A stretch of DNA of 25,458 nt, taken from positions 126,008 to 151,465 of the forward strand of contig BFEA01000066.1 in assembly GCA_003427395.1 (NCBI GenBank). The letters are read 5' to 3'. Positions within the stretch are counted from its first letter, which is position 1. Each line of letters opens with the position of its first letter. Source of the stretch: Chara braunii (Eukaryota; Streptophyta; Charophyceae; Charales; Characeae). The notes under the pieces are model-generated. The model saw only the letters and a list, made by a program, of their open reading frames with translations. It did not search any database and had not been told where the DNA came from. Positions 1-8,853 of this stretch are shown piece by piece. The position numbers and the translations under genes were made by a program.

Positions 1-52
<52 letters not shown>

Positions 53-62
53 CTCCCCCCCC
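1..62. repeat. (CT)n microsatellite with C-rich tail
   Basis: Bases 1-50 are an uninterrupted run of CT dinucleotides, followed by a C-rich stretch to about 62. It begins at the window edge, so its true length is unknown. Confidence 0.95.
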
Positions 63-1200
63 TTTCTCCAAGACCTTGGGCCTTTAACTCTCCCCCTTAC
101 CCCTTCCCCTCCATGGCACGTGACTAACCTCTACCCTCACCTGTTACATTGCCAGGGAACGAACGGCAAAGAACTCGATCCTCACTTGGTGGAAAGCGAG
201 GGCAAGGGAAGGGCTGCCGGTCCCTTGTGCCACCAAGAAGGGAAGGTACCAGACTATTGTGAGCATCTGAGAAAGCGAAAGGAGTTCTGTTTTTTTGCAA
301 AGGTCAGTTTGACTCAACCATCTTCCCCGACTGCATGACTAAGGTGAAGGCATGGTTTGCTTGGGGAAAGGGAAAGATTACCAAAGGATCATCGAAGGCA
401 AAGGAAACTTAGACTTGTGGGAAGGGGCGGTGTGTTGACCCCAATGGGGTTGTATTTGGACCGTGCTTTGTGTGGTGTTGTGCAGGTGAGTAGCTTGGGA
501 TGGGTTTTGAGCGGGACCGAATCCGCCGGAAAACCGACAAGGGAAGGACTCGAGCTTTGCTTGGACTATGGACGTGGGAAGGACTTGGGCTTTGCGTGAA
601 CTATGGATGTGGGAAGGACTTGATGGTTGAGAGCTTGAGTGCGCGATAGACCATGGGATGTGACATTGTATGATGATCGAATGCAATGGCTCCCTTGAAT
701 GCGATGAGAGCCCGAAAAGACTAAGGGCACCTATGGTTGATGTGAATGCTATGCCGATGCCTTAAGCAAAAAACATATAGGGGCTAGGGGCATGGACGGC
801 GCGACCGCCCCCCGATGATGACGTAGGAATTGTCGTGCTTAGTGAAATGGTGTGTGGCCCAATGAATGACGCTTGGCCTACACACGAAAAGAAGATGAAC
901 TCTCAATGAACTCCTTGGACTGCCTGCGTATTGGAAGGAGCAATTGCCTGGTCAGACTCAAATGAATTGAGAAAACGCGACGAGTGATCAAAGAGCTACC
1001 ATCTAGACGCGAGAGCGGAGCTACATCCCCCAATGTAAAGCCCTCTCGCAAGTGGCCCATCCCCATCCATCTCATAGCACTAGGTGGGGGTGCCTCTGGG
1101 ACGAACGACCCGCGCCCTGAGCGTGAGCATGGGCGGGTCGAGCCAAATGGGACCCGCAGTGAGGTCGACGCAGGCTCGAAAGTCCTTCAGGGTACGGCCC
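63..1200. other. Non-coding stretch, no gene recognised
   Basis: I see only short overlapping open frames on both strands here and none resembles a known family. The part nearest 1200 lies just downstream, on the minus strand, of the chromovirus integrase tail at 1201-1840, so it may be that element's 3' untranslated region or LTR. I could not find a matching second LTR to prove this. A short tandem duplication lies at 541-626. Confidence 0.5.
541..626 (+). repeat. 35-bp tandem duplication (about 2.4 copies)
   Basis: A 35-bp unit starting GGGAAGGACT occurs at 541-575 and 576-610, with a third partial copy from 611. The copies differ at a few positions. The unit is not a multiple of 3 and I see no coding function. 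Confidence 0.8.
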
Positions 1201-1840
1201 CTACATCGTGGCAGGAACCGGTGGAGCAGGAGGGCCCGTCGATGTAGGAGGGGGAACGTTAGTGGTCGCTAAAGAAGATGGGTCAGTGCGAGGACGAGAA
1301 GTAGGAGGGGAGGAAGATGGAGGGAAAGGGTGCGCGAGATTGTAAGAACGTGCGAAAGTCATAGCCCGTTTCAAGTGCTCGAGAGGCTCCCAAGTAGACT
1401 CCTCGTCAGGATAACCCTTCCAGCGAACAAGATACTCGAGGTGTGGAAGATCACCGCCCGTCATACGCCGAGACAATATCAGAGACGACAAACTCCTCGT
1501 GACCTCTATTATGATGGGAGAAGGGCGAGGGTACCGTCGGAACGGGCGCAGTAGAGATGCAAGGAACACATCATGTAGGTTTGCGCGATACATGGCATCA
1601 GGGAGCTTCAATTTGAAGCTCACAGGAGAATCGTGATTGGGTTTGGTGGGGGCAAGAATGATATATGGGCCAATGTACCGGCGTTTGAATTTCCAAAGCG
1701 TATCGGCTTCATGCTACAAGTGACGTGCGTCGATAAAAAAACCTTGTCACCAACTTTGAAGGGATGGTGTTGCTAACCGTTCTTAACTTTGGTGTCGGGA
1801 TCAATCTGAGATGGACGAAGGAGATCGGATGGGACATGAG
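1201..1840 (-). pseudogene. Chromovirus integrase C-terminus with chromodomain (remnant)
   Basis: This is the last third of a Ty3/gypsy integrase on the minus strand. Near the 5' side it has a segment reading HPFKVGDKVF, then a GPY/F-type module (RRYIGPYIIL), then a canonical chromodomain containing EYLVRWKGYPDEESTWEPLE. The chromodomain has the aromatic residues expected for binding methylated histone tails, and in chromoviruses it steers integration to heterochromatin. A Pro/Ser/Thr-rich tail follows to the stop at 1201-1203. The reading is broken by a stop before HPFKVGDKVF and a frameshift near 1700. The catalytic integrase core is absent: at about 1840 the sequence switches to a gag fragment on the opposite strand, marking a junction between two elements. 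The chromodomain is far closer to textbook form than those of elements B, C and D. Confidence 0.85.
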
Positions 1841-1842
1841 GG

Positions 1843-2665
1843 CGGTATCCCAAGTCACAGTAGAGGCCACACTGAAAGAGATCTTGATAAAACGATATAA
1901 AGATCCATATGTTGCTGCGAGAGTAATGAACATGCTCGACTATCACAAGCGCAGCAAGTGGTCGGGCACCATGCACAACCTGCAATTGTATGTAAGCAAA
2001 CGTTTTGCTACTCCCGGGTTGGAAATGACTGCACAGTCAAGCATGGATGTTGTGAAAGGTGTGTTTTCCACTACTTACACATATCGCCTAGGCAGAGATC
2101 TCATTGGATACACGGACTGGCTTTCCACAACAGGCAGCAAAAAGCCTGTAGGCGGCAGGCGGTTTAGAGGCAGAAACCCCTTGCTACGCATGACCTGCTG
2201 GAGGCTGATGAGGAGGCTTATGCAGATGACCCCACTCTTGGTGACAATCAAGAGTAGGACTCTGATACTTGAGCTCATGAATCTGTTATTAATTATGATG
2301 AAGAGAACTTAATGGCTTTACAAAGTCTATCAATGTGAAAGGACCAAACCGGAACTCAGGGAAGAACTACGCCCCACTCCCCAAAGGGGCCAAGATCCCA
2401 GCGAAGCCGGAGGACTGCAACCAAACCTTGGTTGGACCTCCGGATCAGCGAAAGTGAATGGAAGGCTAAGATCGAGAAGGGAGTTTGCCTGCATTTCTTG
2501 AAACCTAACCGTAAAGTCCAAAGTTGTTATAGGCTGTAGGGAAACAAGAATCGGGTGTAGAGTTGGCATTAACACCTTCTACAGCAAGGGATCAACAGTC
2601 CTCTCTTGCAGCCCCGTCATCTGCTGATTCCAAGGTTGACGCATGTCATCTGCTCTATGTTGAGA
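1843..2665 (+). pseudogene. Ty3/gypsy gag fragment related to element B
   Basis: The region aligns by eye with the gag of element B (about 10805-11690): matching stretches include SKWSGTMHNLQL, FATPGLEMTAQS, the TGSKKP segment and the end at CTGCTGATTCCAAGG. It lacks the front of gag. The zinc knuckle that in B reads CPHCQKSNHKVQDC is degraded, with its second Cys and its His replaced. Several stops and frameshifts interrupt it. After about 2665 the match to B ends and unrelated sequence follows, so protease and all of pol are missing. It is best read as a separate, older, internally deleted copy of the B family, not part of B, because B's own gag lies intact in order at 9868-11582. Confidence 0.8.
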
Positions 2666-2893
2666 GGCGGTTAACGGAGGCCCTACTTTTCAGACAACTT
2701 GTCATGCCATTTATAACAAAATCCAAGAGTCATTTTAACCAAACTTGCCACCAAGTCATAGAGTAGAGACCATAGTTACTTGCAAAAAAAAAAAAAAAAC
2801 ATATAAAACAGCAAGGCAAAATGACACTTTCATGCAAATTTCGTCAACATTCAGTTTCAGAAATCTTGAAAGATTTCAGAAATCTTAGCATTG
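2666..2893. other. Short unassigned stretch with A16 run
   Basis: About 230 bases separate the gag fragment from the start of the 5' LTR of element B. It contains an A16 run at 2784-2799 and no open frame of note. There is no purine tract just before 2894, which is why I read the LTR that follows as a 5' rather than a 3' LTR. Confidence 0.5.
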
Positions 2894-3032
2894 TGATGAC
2901 CCGACCAAACATGGACTGAAACACACGGCTGATTTCAGAGTTTTGCTCATAGATTGAATGCCTTGCTGAGTTTCCCTCTTGCTACTAAGTTCTGTAAGTC
3001 CGTGTGTGCATGCTTGCTGGACTGCATGTCTG
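2894..3032 (+). mobile_element. 5' LTR of gypsy element B, left part
   Basis: The stretch starts TGATGACCCGACCAAACATG, exactly as the 3' LTR of B does at 15482, and matches it through GACTGCATGTCTGT, with roughly 11-13% differences. The match stops at 3032, where a 6.07-kb insertion begins. The LTR resumes at about 9105. Confidence 0.85.
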
Positions 3033-3285
3033 TGAGAGAGAGATTACACCAATGGAACCGAAATAGAAGAAGATGCCTTGAGCTTTAATATCGTGGCGTA
3101 CAATATCTTCCCCTCCACCATCCGTAACACCATTACGGATACTCAACCCTTCCACTCAATACACCACCCAGATTGAGGACATCCTACGTATAGCACTGTG
3201 CTTAAATAAGAGATTTGCCACCTGCTACCTGGAAACTCGAGTGGGCATACATTCCTTAGAAAAAACACACAATAAATGAGGTCCA
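3033..3285 (-). repeat. Left terminal direct repeat of the PLE insertion
   Basis: This 253-bp repeat matches 8854-9104 with about four substitutions, a 2-bp indel and three unresolved bases. Read on the minus strand it runs TGGACCTCATTT... to ...CTCTCTCTCA, so it has TG...CA ends. It holds an 8-bp inverted repeat with a 5-base loop at 3120-3140 and an AT-rich TTATTTAAG motif that could be a TATA-like element. In minus orientation this copy is at the 3' end of the insert. No polypurine tract precedes it (the sequence reads CAACTTCT). Confidence 0.9.
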
Positions 3286-3881
3286 AGAAGTTGAACAGAT
3301 ACCTGCGCTCGTTACCAAGCGCCTGAGAGGGCTGCCGACGATCTCCGTACCTGTACCGGACCGGCTTAACAGGCAGGTTCTGGTGGGAGTAAACGATCTG
3401 AATGGAGTCATTCGGTCTGTCGCGATGCAGAGGTATGGTTTCCGCCAGACGTAGCTCGTCTGTCCGTCGATAAAGTTAAAGAACTATAGAGTGTCGGCGC
3501 TGGCGCGGACTGCCCATTTTCACGGTACCTGTATGGACCCGCAAACCCCGAGCGGGTTCTTATGGAGACGGGACATCCTGGATGGAGTTGCTCATCTTGT
3601 CTTGATACAAAATCTCGCAGAGAGATATAAGCGCTGGACATACAGACGAAAGCTTGGAGACTGCTGCACAGTAACTGAAGCCGGTATATAACCTTCTTGT
3701 CGGGCGGGTACACATAGAAGGCGATTACATATAATGGAGTCCACCGTCTCGACCCGATTCAGAAACGTGGTCCGTGATGTTATGAGTTACCCTTCGCGCA
3801 TCCGGGCCCTGACCAGCCGTAGGCTTCCGTATCAAAGATTTGTAAAGTCAGATTTCGTCCTTACTACTGCTAGTGCACACG
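3286..3881 (-). other. 3' untranslated region of the PLE, no gene
   Basis: Six hundred bases between the left terminal repeat and the end of the RT frame. Short open frames occur on both strands but none resembles a protein family. By position it is the 3' untranslated part of the minus-strand element. Confidence 0.5.
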
Positions 3882-3921
3882 GATTTTACTATCTCCTGGA
3901 TTTTACTATCTCCTGGATTTT
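3882..3921. repeat. 17-bp tandem duplication at the RT C-terminus
   Basis: The unit GATTTTACTATCTCCTG occurs at 3882-3898 and 3899-3915, with a partial third start to 3921. Because 17 is not a multiple of 3, the duplication shifts the minus-strand RT frame and creates the stop at 3889-3891. Confidence 0.9.
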
Positions 3922-5674
3922 GCTCCAAAAGGGATTGCGTGAATCTCTCCGTTGCATCCATCTGAGTGCAGTCTGAATGATGTCACCACCGTACCCCAGT
4001 TTTTTCAATTCAATAGCTAGTGTTAGTACCTCGATGCATGTAGTCCCACTGCTATTGCAGTTCTCGGATATGCGTAGGACGGTGTTTGCTATAGTGGCGA
4101 ATTTGGCTTTTTTAGGCCCAAAGGATGCGGGGGTTTTGTAAGTCTGATAACGGAGGTTCCCGGGTTCCCAGATTGATTCCCTGTTCTTAAATTTGTGAGT
4201 TACTAGTACCTGTTTGTCACTTTCGGCAACAAACAATCTTGTTTCCAAGAAGTCAAGAATCCCGGTTCCAGTATCAGTCCTTTCCAAACTGAGTTCTTTA
4301 GGGTAACAGTTCTCAATTTTTTCCAAGCGCTCTTTTGCATGTGCTCTTCCATTCGGGTCTTTTTTGTCAAAGAAAGAAAAGAGGAGGAGATCATCAATAT
4401 ATCTTTTCCCAGAGATAAGCTTTGCATCAGCGCCTAGTGATTTGATGAAGTTAAATTCTGAATACATGCACATAACACAAGCAAGCGCGGGACTTGCACG
4501 CCCCCCCATGGGAATTCCTTGCTTTTGGCGCAGAATAGCATCCGACACCAGGAACACAGTGTTCTCAAGCTAGAACTTGGTTAGCTTAATCAAGGCTGTA
4601 AGCCTGATGGATTTCCATCCTGCCTCGCCATGGGATTTTTCGAAGGTGGCCAACTTTAAACTGGTGTTGAGTTGAATCCATCGTTTGCCCCCTTGGTTGA
4701 ACCAGTCTACAATCCACTGTATTGCACGATCAATGACATTATAGGGTAATTGTGTGAACATTTCCTTGATATCGTAAGTACGAGCGATGACTCCGTACCT
4801 GGATTGGGGTCCATCATCCTTGTTAATTGAGGATATCTCTTGCCGAAGGTCACCCAACGCTCTGAGACTAAAATGGGGAACGTTGATCCTTCGAATAAGA
4901 GTATTCAAAGCCAATGACAAAATTCCGGACACGACTCGAAAAGGGCTTGCAAAGGACGGAACGATGGGTCTCCTTTTTTCTTTGTCTTTCTCTTTAGGCA
5001 TAATATATGCAAACTGCAACTCGCCTCGATGATCCCATCGTGCAATCTGTCCCAGGTTCTAACAATTATACTTACTGCACATATCTCTTAGGGTCAAACT
5101 TTTGTCCGAGGAGACTCGTTCGTAATTCTCACATTTAAGAAACATTTTTTGCAGTCCAATCTCAAATCTTTTGGGGCACTCCACCCATGTTTCGCTAGAG
5201 TTGAGGTCCACAGGTCCAAGTACCAGCCCTGAGAACGCTTGCTTCACACCAGAGACGTACTCGCTAAGGATACAACCGGGAGGCATAGTTTCACCTTTCT
5301 TCGTAACAACACCGTGTGGAATTCGCAACTTACTAGTCACAACCCCCGACTTTTGAATGACATCCAATGCTTCATTACATGCTCGGTTTAGGGTCTCATA
5401 CGACGTAATTGCACCTGGGAAAGGAACATCCTTAACATTGAACAGAAAAGGGTTCAAGTCAGCAATCTCGCTAAGTTTGACTGCGACGTGCCCATCAATT
5501 TTAGGCAGGTCGAAGTTCTCGCACAAGCACTCAAAGGAGCAACGTTGAGCGAAAACTTTGTGGTTATGCAACAAATCTCCAACTTATTTGGCTTTCAACC
5601 AAACCGTTCGAGTTTTTTTCGCATACAAGTCAGCTAGCGGGCCAGGCTGGACATTCCCCTGGATCCAATCCTTC
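3889..5674 (-). pseudogene. Penelope-like reverse transcriptase domain (decayed)
   Basis: This is the RT domain of a Penelope-like retroelement, the enzyme that would copy its RNA at a nicked DNA end. In order on the minus strand: RRPIVPSF (about 4974-4951), motif A YDIKEMFTQLP with its Asp at about 4773-4771, motif B QGIPMGGRASPALA (about 4521-4501 and on), and motif C RYIDDLLLF (YIDD about 4401-4390). The QG.PMG and YIDD forms, with an SPALA motif B, fit PLE and TERT-like RTs rather than gypsy RTs. The frame is single but interrupted by TAA at 5584-5586 and TAG at 5059-5061 and 4570-4572. A frameshift at about 5676-5682 separates it from the upstream linker. The end is truncated by a 17-bp duplication. 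Catalytic Asp residues are retained, but the stops make it non-functional as it stands. Confidence 0.9.
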
Positions 5675-6200
5675 AAAAGCTTTCCACTTTCCCCTTATCC
5701 ACTGTGGTACAAAAAGGAATCTTCGCAACGATTTTTGCACGAGGATTGATGCCGAACTTCTTTTTACACACGTTTGTTAAGATCCCACGAACTATTTGCC
5801 TTCCTCTCGATTGGTTAATATTCTTAACAGCGGAGTCCATCTCAAGCAATTCCCAGAGGCTAAGTTTGAACAAACCTTTCCGTTTCCATGGGGCTCGCAA
5901 GATAGAAATGACCTCAGCCTTCCTAATACCGGTTTTAGTAGGGGTTTGGAAGAGCGAGGTGATTGTCCATTCTCCTCCTTCTTCGATGGTATTTTTTGCA
6001 TCTTTAAGCAACCAATTATCGTTCCCGATTTCCAGTTTACTGCGCCCAAACAGTAAACACACCAGCCGCCAAGCTTTCATCCATCGCCCGCTGGTGTTGT
6101 TCGTCATAGTGATTGGAGTTTTTACCCTGTTTTTTCTCAGCGCTTTCAAAACTCGGAGCAGGTCCGGTTCATTTTCAATCTTAACATTCGGGCATGAGAA
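5675..6200 (-). pseudogene. Linker between GIY-YIG nuclease and RT of the PLE
   Basis: An open stretch of about 175 codons in the same frame as the upstream GIY-YIG module, ending at TGA 5673-5675 after VDKGKVESF. It is Lys/Arg-rich (for example RKNRVKTPITM near its start, KKKFGINPRAK near its end). I do not recognise a domain. By position it corresponds to the region N-terminal to the RT core in PLEs. Just past the TGA, a shifted frame continues sensibly as LKDWIQGNVQPGPLADLY, which places a 1-base frameshift at about 5676-5682. Confidence 0.7.
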
Positions 6201-6600
6201 CTAGAGTGGTTCCAAAATGTCGATCGGTGTTAAGTGCTTGTCAGGGCGCTTTCCACGCGGTCTTCTTGGCCTCCGACGTTTACCGGTCCCACGGGCATTT
6301 AGCCCCGGGTTCAAACTTTTAATTAGATCCAATTCCATGCATTCAATCTCTGAGTTACTACCGAACCAAACAGGGATAGGAATATACAAATCAATCCCAA
6401 TTTTTCGAAACCAGGAATGGACTCTTTGCTTACTGTTGCCTCGTACTGCTCGGCAGTGTTCAGTCCAACGCTCACGGAGTGATCTACTTGTCTTCCCTAC
6501 ATAAACCAATCTGTGGTTGAGTGACATCAGCACATAAACTCAATTGTGCGCTTCTAACAGTTTGCACCAATCCTCGCGCTCTAACCTTAGCCAGAAACGG
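6201..6600 (-). pseudogene. N-terminal GIY-YIG endonuclease module of the PLE
   Basis: This is a GIY-YIG nuclease, which in PLEs nicks the target DNA to prime reverse transcription. The first motif reads VYVLM (6534-6539 for YV), the second LVYVGKT (YVG about 6503-6495), then LRERWTEH with the Arg and His typical of the family, and finally ECMELDLIKSLNPGLNAR, containing the Glu expected to bind metal and the NP.LN end. A basic stretch KRRRPRRPRGKRP follows. The frame runs back past a TGA at 6540-6542 through an open segment ending DWCKLLEAHN to about 6600, and ends at TAG 6201-6203. The same frame continues into the linker, so the nuclease was fused N-terminal to the RT. I see no Cys/His zinc finger next to it. 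Confidence 0.88.
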
Positions 6601-6759
6601 ACATACATTAGCCCCCAACTCAGGTAGCCATTTAGACACGAAGAATTGTAAGTAGCGCATGGATTTGATCGAAAAGGTTAGTCAGTGACGGATCAAGGAC
6701 TCGCTTGGCACGATGCAACTGGGCGAGTGCACGCCTAAAAGATCTGATGCTGCCAAGGC
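6601..6759 (-). other. Junction between ORF1 and the nuclease-RT ORF
   Basis: ORF1 ends with TGA at 6760-6762. In the frame shifted by one base, an open segment containing RRALAQLHRAKRVLD and TNLFDQIHALLTILRV starts over the ORF1 stop and ends near 6645. A third frame (QFFVSKWLPELGANVC) then stays open to about 6487, past the start of the GIY-YIG module. These look like successive pieces of one N-terminal extension broken by indels. This would mean the second ORF either overlapped ORF1 or was reached by frameshifting, but I cannot tell which. Confidence 0.45.
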
Positions 6760-8285
6760 TCAGTTTCCCTTGACTGTGTCGTGGTCCTCCCCTGCGTCAT
6801 CGTGTCCCGGTTCTGCGCTGAGTTCCTTCCGCCGAGCTTTGTCGCCTTCGCGCGTGCTGCGTTCCTCCCGTAGTGAGTCCGCGTACTCTTGCAAATCCTG
6901 CCTTGCCAGTTCCCAAACGGCGACATCCTTCTTGAAGTACTCGATCTCCCGTTCCTTGCACATTTCCTGAACTCGCGTGTAGTGCAGGGAACCATAGTAC
7001 TCGGCCCGTACCTTCATGTATGACGCAAACTCGTCTTCATCCGGGTCATCCTCGTCGCATTCCACCTGGGCATTTTCCGCCATATCGGTACCTTCACCGT
7101 GGCCCTCACCGGGACCTTGTCTCGCATTGCTACGCTGGATTACTTTGGACTTTCCTTTCGGATCTGCCAGGCCACTCATTAGTGCGGCAAGCATCCGCTT
7201 GATGTCAGATAGCTCACTGCTGGTACTTTCCAACTTCGATTGCAAGTTCTGCTTGGTGCCAGATGGTCCTTCGTCATCTGACAACTCAATCCGCTTTGGC
7301 TTGGTCTTCGAACTGCCTTTCGATCGTGGCCGCGCGCGTGCAGCTGATGGCGAATTTTCCACTGGAGTGTGTACACCGCACCTTTTCCGTTTTTCGTTGC
7401 TGGAGAGTTCCTTGTCCTTGCCACCTTGCACTTCCTTCCGCAAGCGTTCTAGTTCCTCACGCTCGTCGGCGTCCAACTTCAATTTCTTGTCCACGCTGTC
7501 CAGTTTGGAATTGATGAGCTTCAGACACTCCCCCAGCGTGGTAGTGACCCACGCTTTCTTGTCTTCACTCTTATCGGTGGATCGAGAGTCAAATCTGCTA
7601 CCGTCATCAGACAGTTCCCTGCTTCGCGGGCCGCTTCGCGCCACAGCACTATTCCTTGGAGCGCCGAGCTTCTTCTTCGCTTCGTCGATGGATTTGCTAG
7701 ACTTGATGCCTTCCAAGATTCCATGTACTCCTTGGTGAAGTACGCACGATTGCCAGGGCCCGGAAAGTTATTAGCAGCCGAAACCTTGCCGCCACCGCTT
7801 GAAGCAGAGCTTCCCCCTTGTCCGTGAAATCCATGTGGATTCACTGGTACTGTAGGAGGGAGCTGATGTGTGGGCATCTGGGCAGGCATGTGCGTCGGAG
7901 TAACCCCGGATATGGGGACATGAGAGGGTAATGCATTGCCACCCCATGGAATACTTGCTGGCCATGACACGGTAGGCTGCTGCTGCGGAGGTCCCCACGC
8001 TTGCGAGTTCCACTGTGGTTGATACTGCGCAGGCATCCCGACTGGAGCTGGCGGCACTGGTGGCTGTACGGTAGGAGGCTGATGAGTCGGACTGCCTATG
8101 TAGTATGGAACTCCTGGAGGAGCTGGGTTCACCGCTGTTCCTGCCGCAGTCATGTAAGGAACACTTGGCGCAGCTTGCTGCTGCGCGTAATGGTTGCTAT
8201 TCGAACCATCCATCCAAAAACGGCCGCAATTCGACCACCGGCCACGTCGACTACCGGCCTTACTCCCTCGACCTCTTGAGCTCAT
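6760..8285 (-). pseudogene. ORF1 of the PLE: Pro/Gln-rich, coiled-coil protein (one frameshift)
   Basis: I recognise no enzymatic domain. From the ATG at 8285-8283 the protein begins MSSRGRGSKAGSRRGRW (Arg/Gly-rich, nucleic-acid-binding style), followed by about 150 residues rich in Pro, Gln, Tyr and Met. It then reaches NRAYFTKEYME, where a 1-base loss near 7720 shifts the frame, and continues from GIKSSKSIDEAKKKLG. The second half has a Lys/Glu/Leu-rich segment likely to form a coiled coil (INSKLDSVDKKLKLD, EELERLRKEV), basic and Ser-rich patches (KRKRCG, RPRSKGSSKTKPKR), an acidic run (ECDEDDPDEDE) and a charged helical C-terminus ending DTVKGN. The overall plan recalls ORF1/Gag-like RNA-binding proteins of retroelements. 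It lies just upstream of the nuclease-RT ORF on the same strand, so it probably belongs to the same element. An in-frame upstream extension to 8405 exists, but 8285 is the first ATG followed by typical composition. Confidence 0.65.
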
Positions 8286-8485
8286 GCGACCCACAACAAA
8301 GGAAACGACACAGAGACTAATGTCGATGCCAATAACCACCTCAGTAGCACGTGGGTGGTCTAACCAACTACTCGGTGTAATAGAAGCAGTCGCTTTCACT
8401 ACCATGCCAATCGCAACAACACGGTTACAAGGAGCTCACAACTAACAACCAAATGCTACAGTGGCCCCTCGATGCCATAAATTGG

Positions 8486-8520
8486 ATTAAATTAAATTAA
8501 ATTAAATTAAATTAAATTAA
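8486..8520. repeat. (ATTAA)7 microsatellite
   Basis: Seven uninterrupted ATTAA units lie upstream of ORF1 in the PLE leader. Confidence 0.95.
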
Positions 8521-8703
8521 ACTTTGAAAAACACCCTAGTATGCCCGATATAATGAAGTGCGAATAAACACAATGAGCAGAGCGCGATGCCCTGTATTAC
8601 CGAAATGCAGATACTTCGACGGCGAATCGCACGAAAGTATAACAGCGCAGTAACACTGATAATCATGTAACATTAAATAACAGAGAGTAGCAGCACAGTA
8701 CCA

Positions 8704-8770
8704 ACAAAGTGACAACAAGGTAACATCAAAGTAACAACAAGGTAACATAAAAGTAACATCAAAATAACAA
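8704..8770. repeat. Degenerate ~10-11 bp array (GTAACA core)
   Basis: About six copies of a unit close to AAGGTAACATC occur in a row (AAGTGACAAC, AAGGTAACATC, AAAGTAACAAC, AAGGTAACATA, AAAGTAACATC, AAAATAACAAT). The array lies about 80 bp inside the right terminal repeat. Confidence 0.8.
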
Positions 8771-8853
8771 TCCGTGAAGCGCGCGCTCAGATACGTCTAT
8801 CGCCCAGCCTCGTTCCCAAGCCACGGCAAGGTCGACGCTGAGACTCTAGTCCA

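Larger units (their letters stand above)
8286..8853 (-). other. 5' leader of the PLE with simple repeats
   Basis: This stretch between ORF1 and the right terminal repeat has no gene. It holds an (ATTAA)7 microsatellite and a degenerate GTAACA-type array, listed separately. Next to the terminal repeat, the minus strand reads TGGACTAGAGTCTCAG immediately after the repeat's terminal CA. That placement is what a tRNA primer-binding site would have, but I cannot match it to a particular tRNA. Confidence 0.5.

Noticed and set aside
378-686. 102-residue minus-strand open frame
   Set aside because: It is rich in Ser/Pro/His, spans a tandem repeat and resembles no family. An overlapping plus-strand frame is just as long.
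735-790. Frame reading YADALSKKH, like the end of a gypsy RNase H
   Set aside because: It is only about nine residues with no flanking RNase H or integrase sequence in any frame, so it may well be chance.
4570-6203. Genome-wide recoding of TAG as Gln
   Set aside because: Frameshifts, TAA and TGA stops occur in the same frames and clear deletions occur elsewhere, so ordinary decay explains the TAGs.
3889-6600. Group II intron or bacterial retron as the source of the RT
   Set aside because: There is no maturase domain, no intron RNA domain V-like structure and no bacterial context. The N-terminal GIY-YIG plus QGIPMGG/YIDD pattern fits PLEs better.
7016-7738. 240-residue open frame on the plus strand, Ser/Leu/Pro-rich
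   Set aside because: It is the reverse complement of the coiled-coil half of ORF1. The minus-strand reading has sensible charged, helical composition and a neighbour of matching type, whereas this one is low-complexity Ser/Leu.
8078-8098. CTGATGAGTC resembling a hammerhead ribozyme core
   Set aside because: It lies inside ORF1 on the opposite strand, with no GAAA and no closing stems at the right distance. Similar CTGATGAG matches at about 2206 and 11213 are gag coding sequence.
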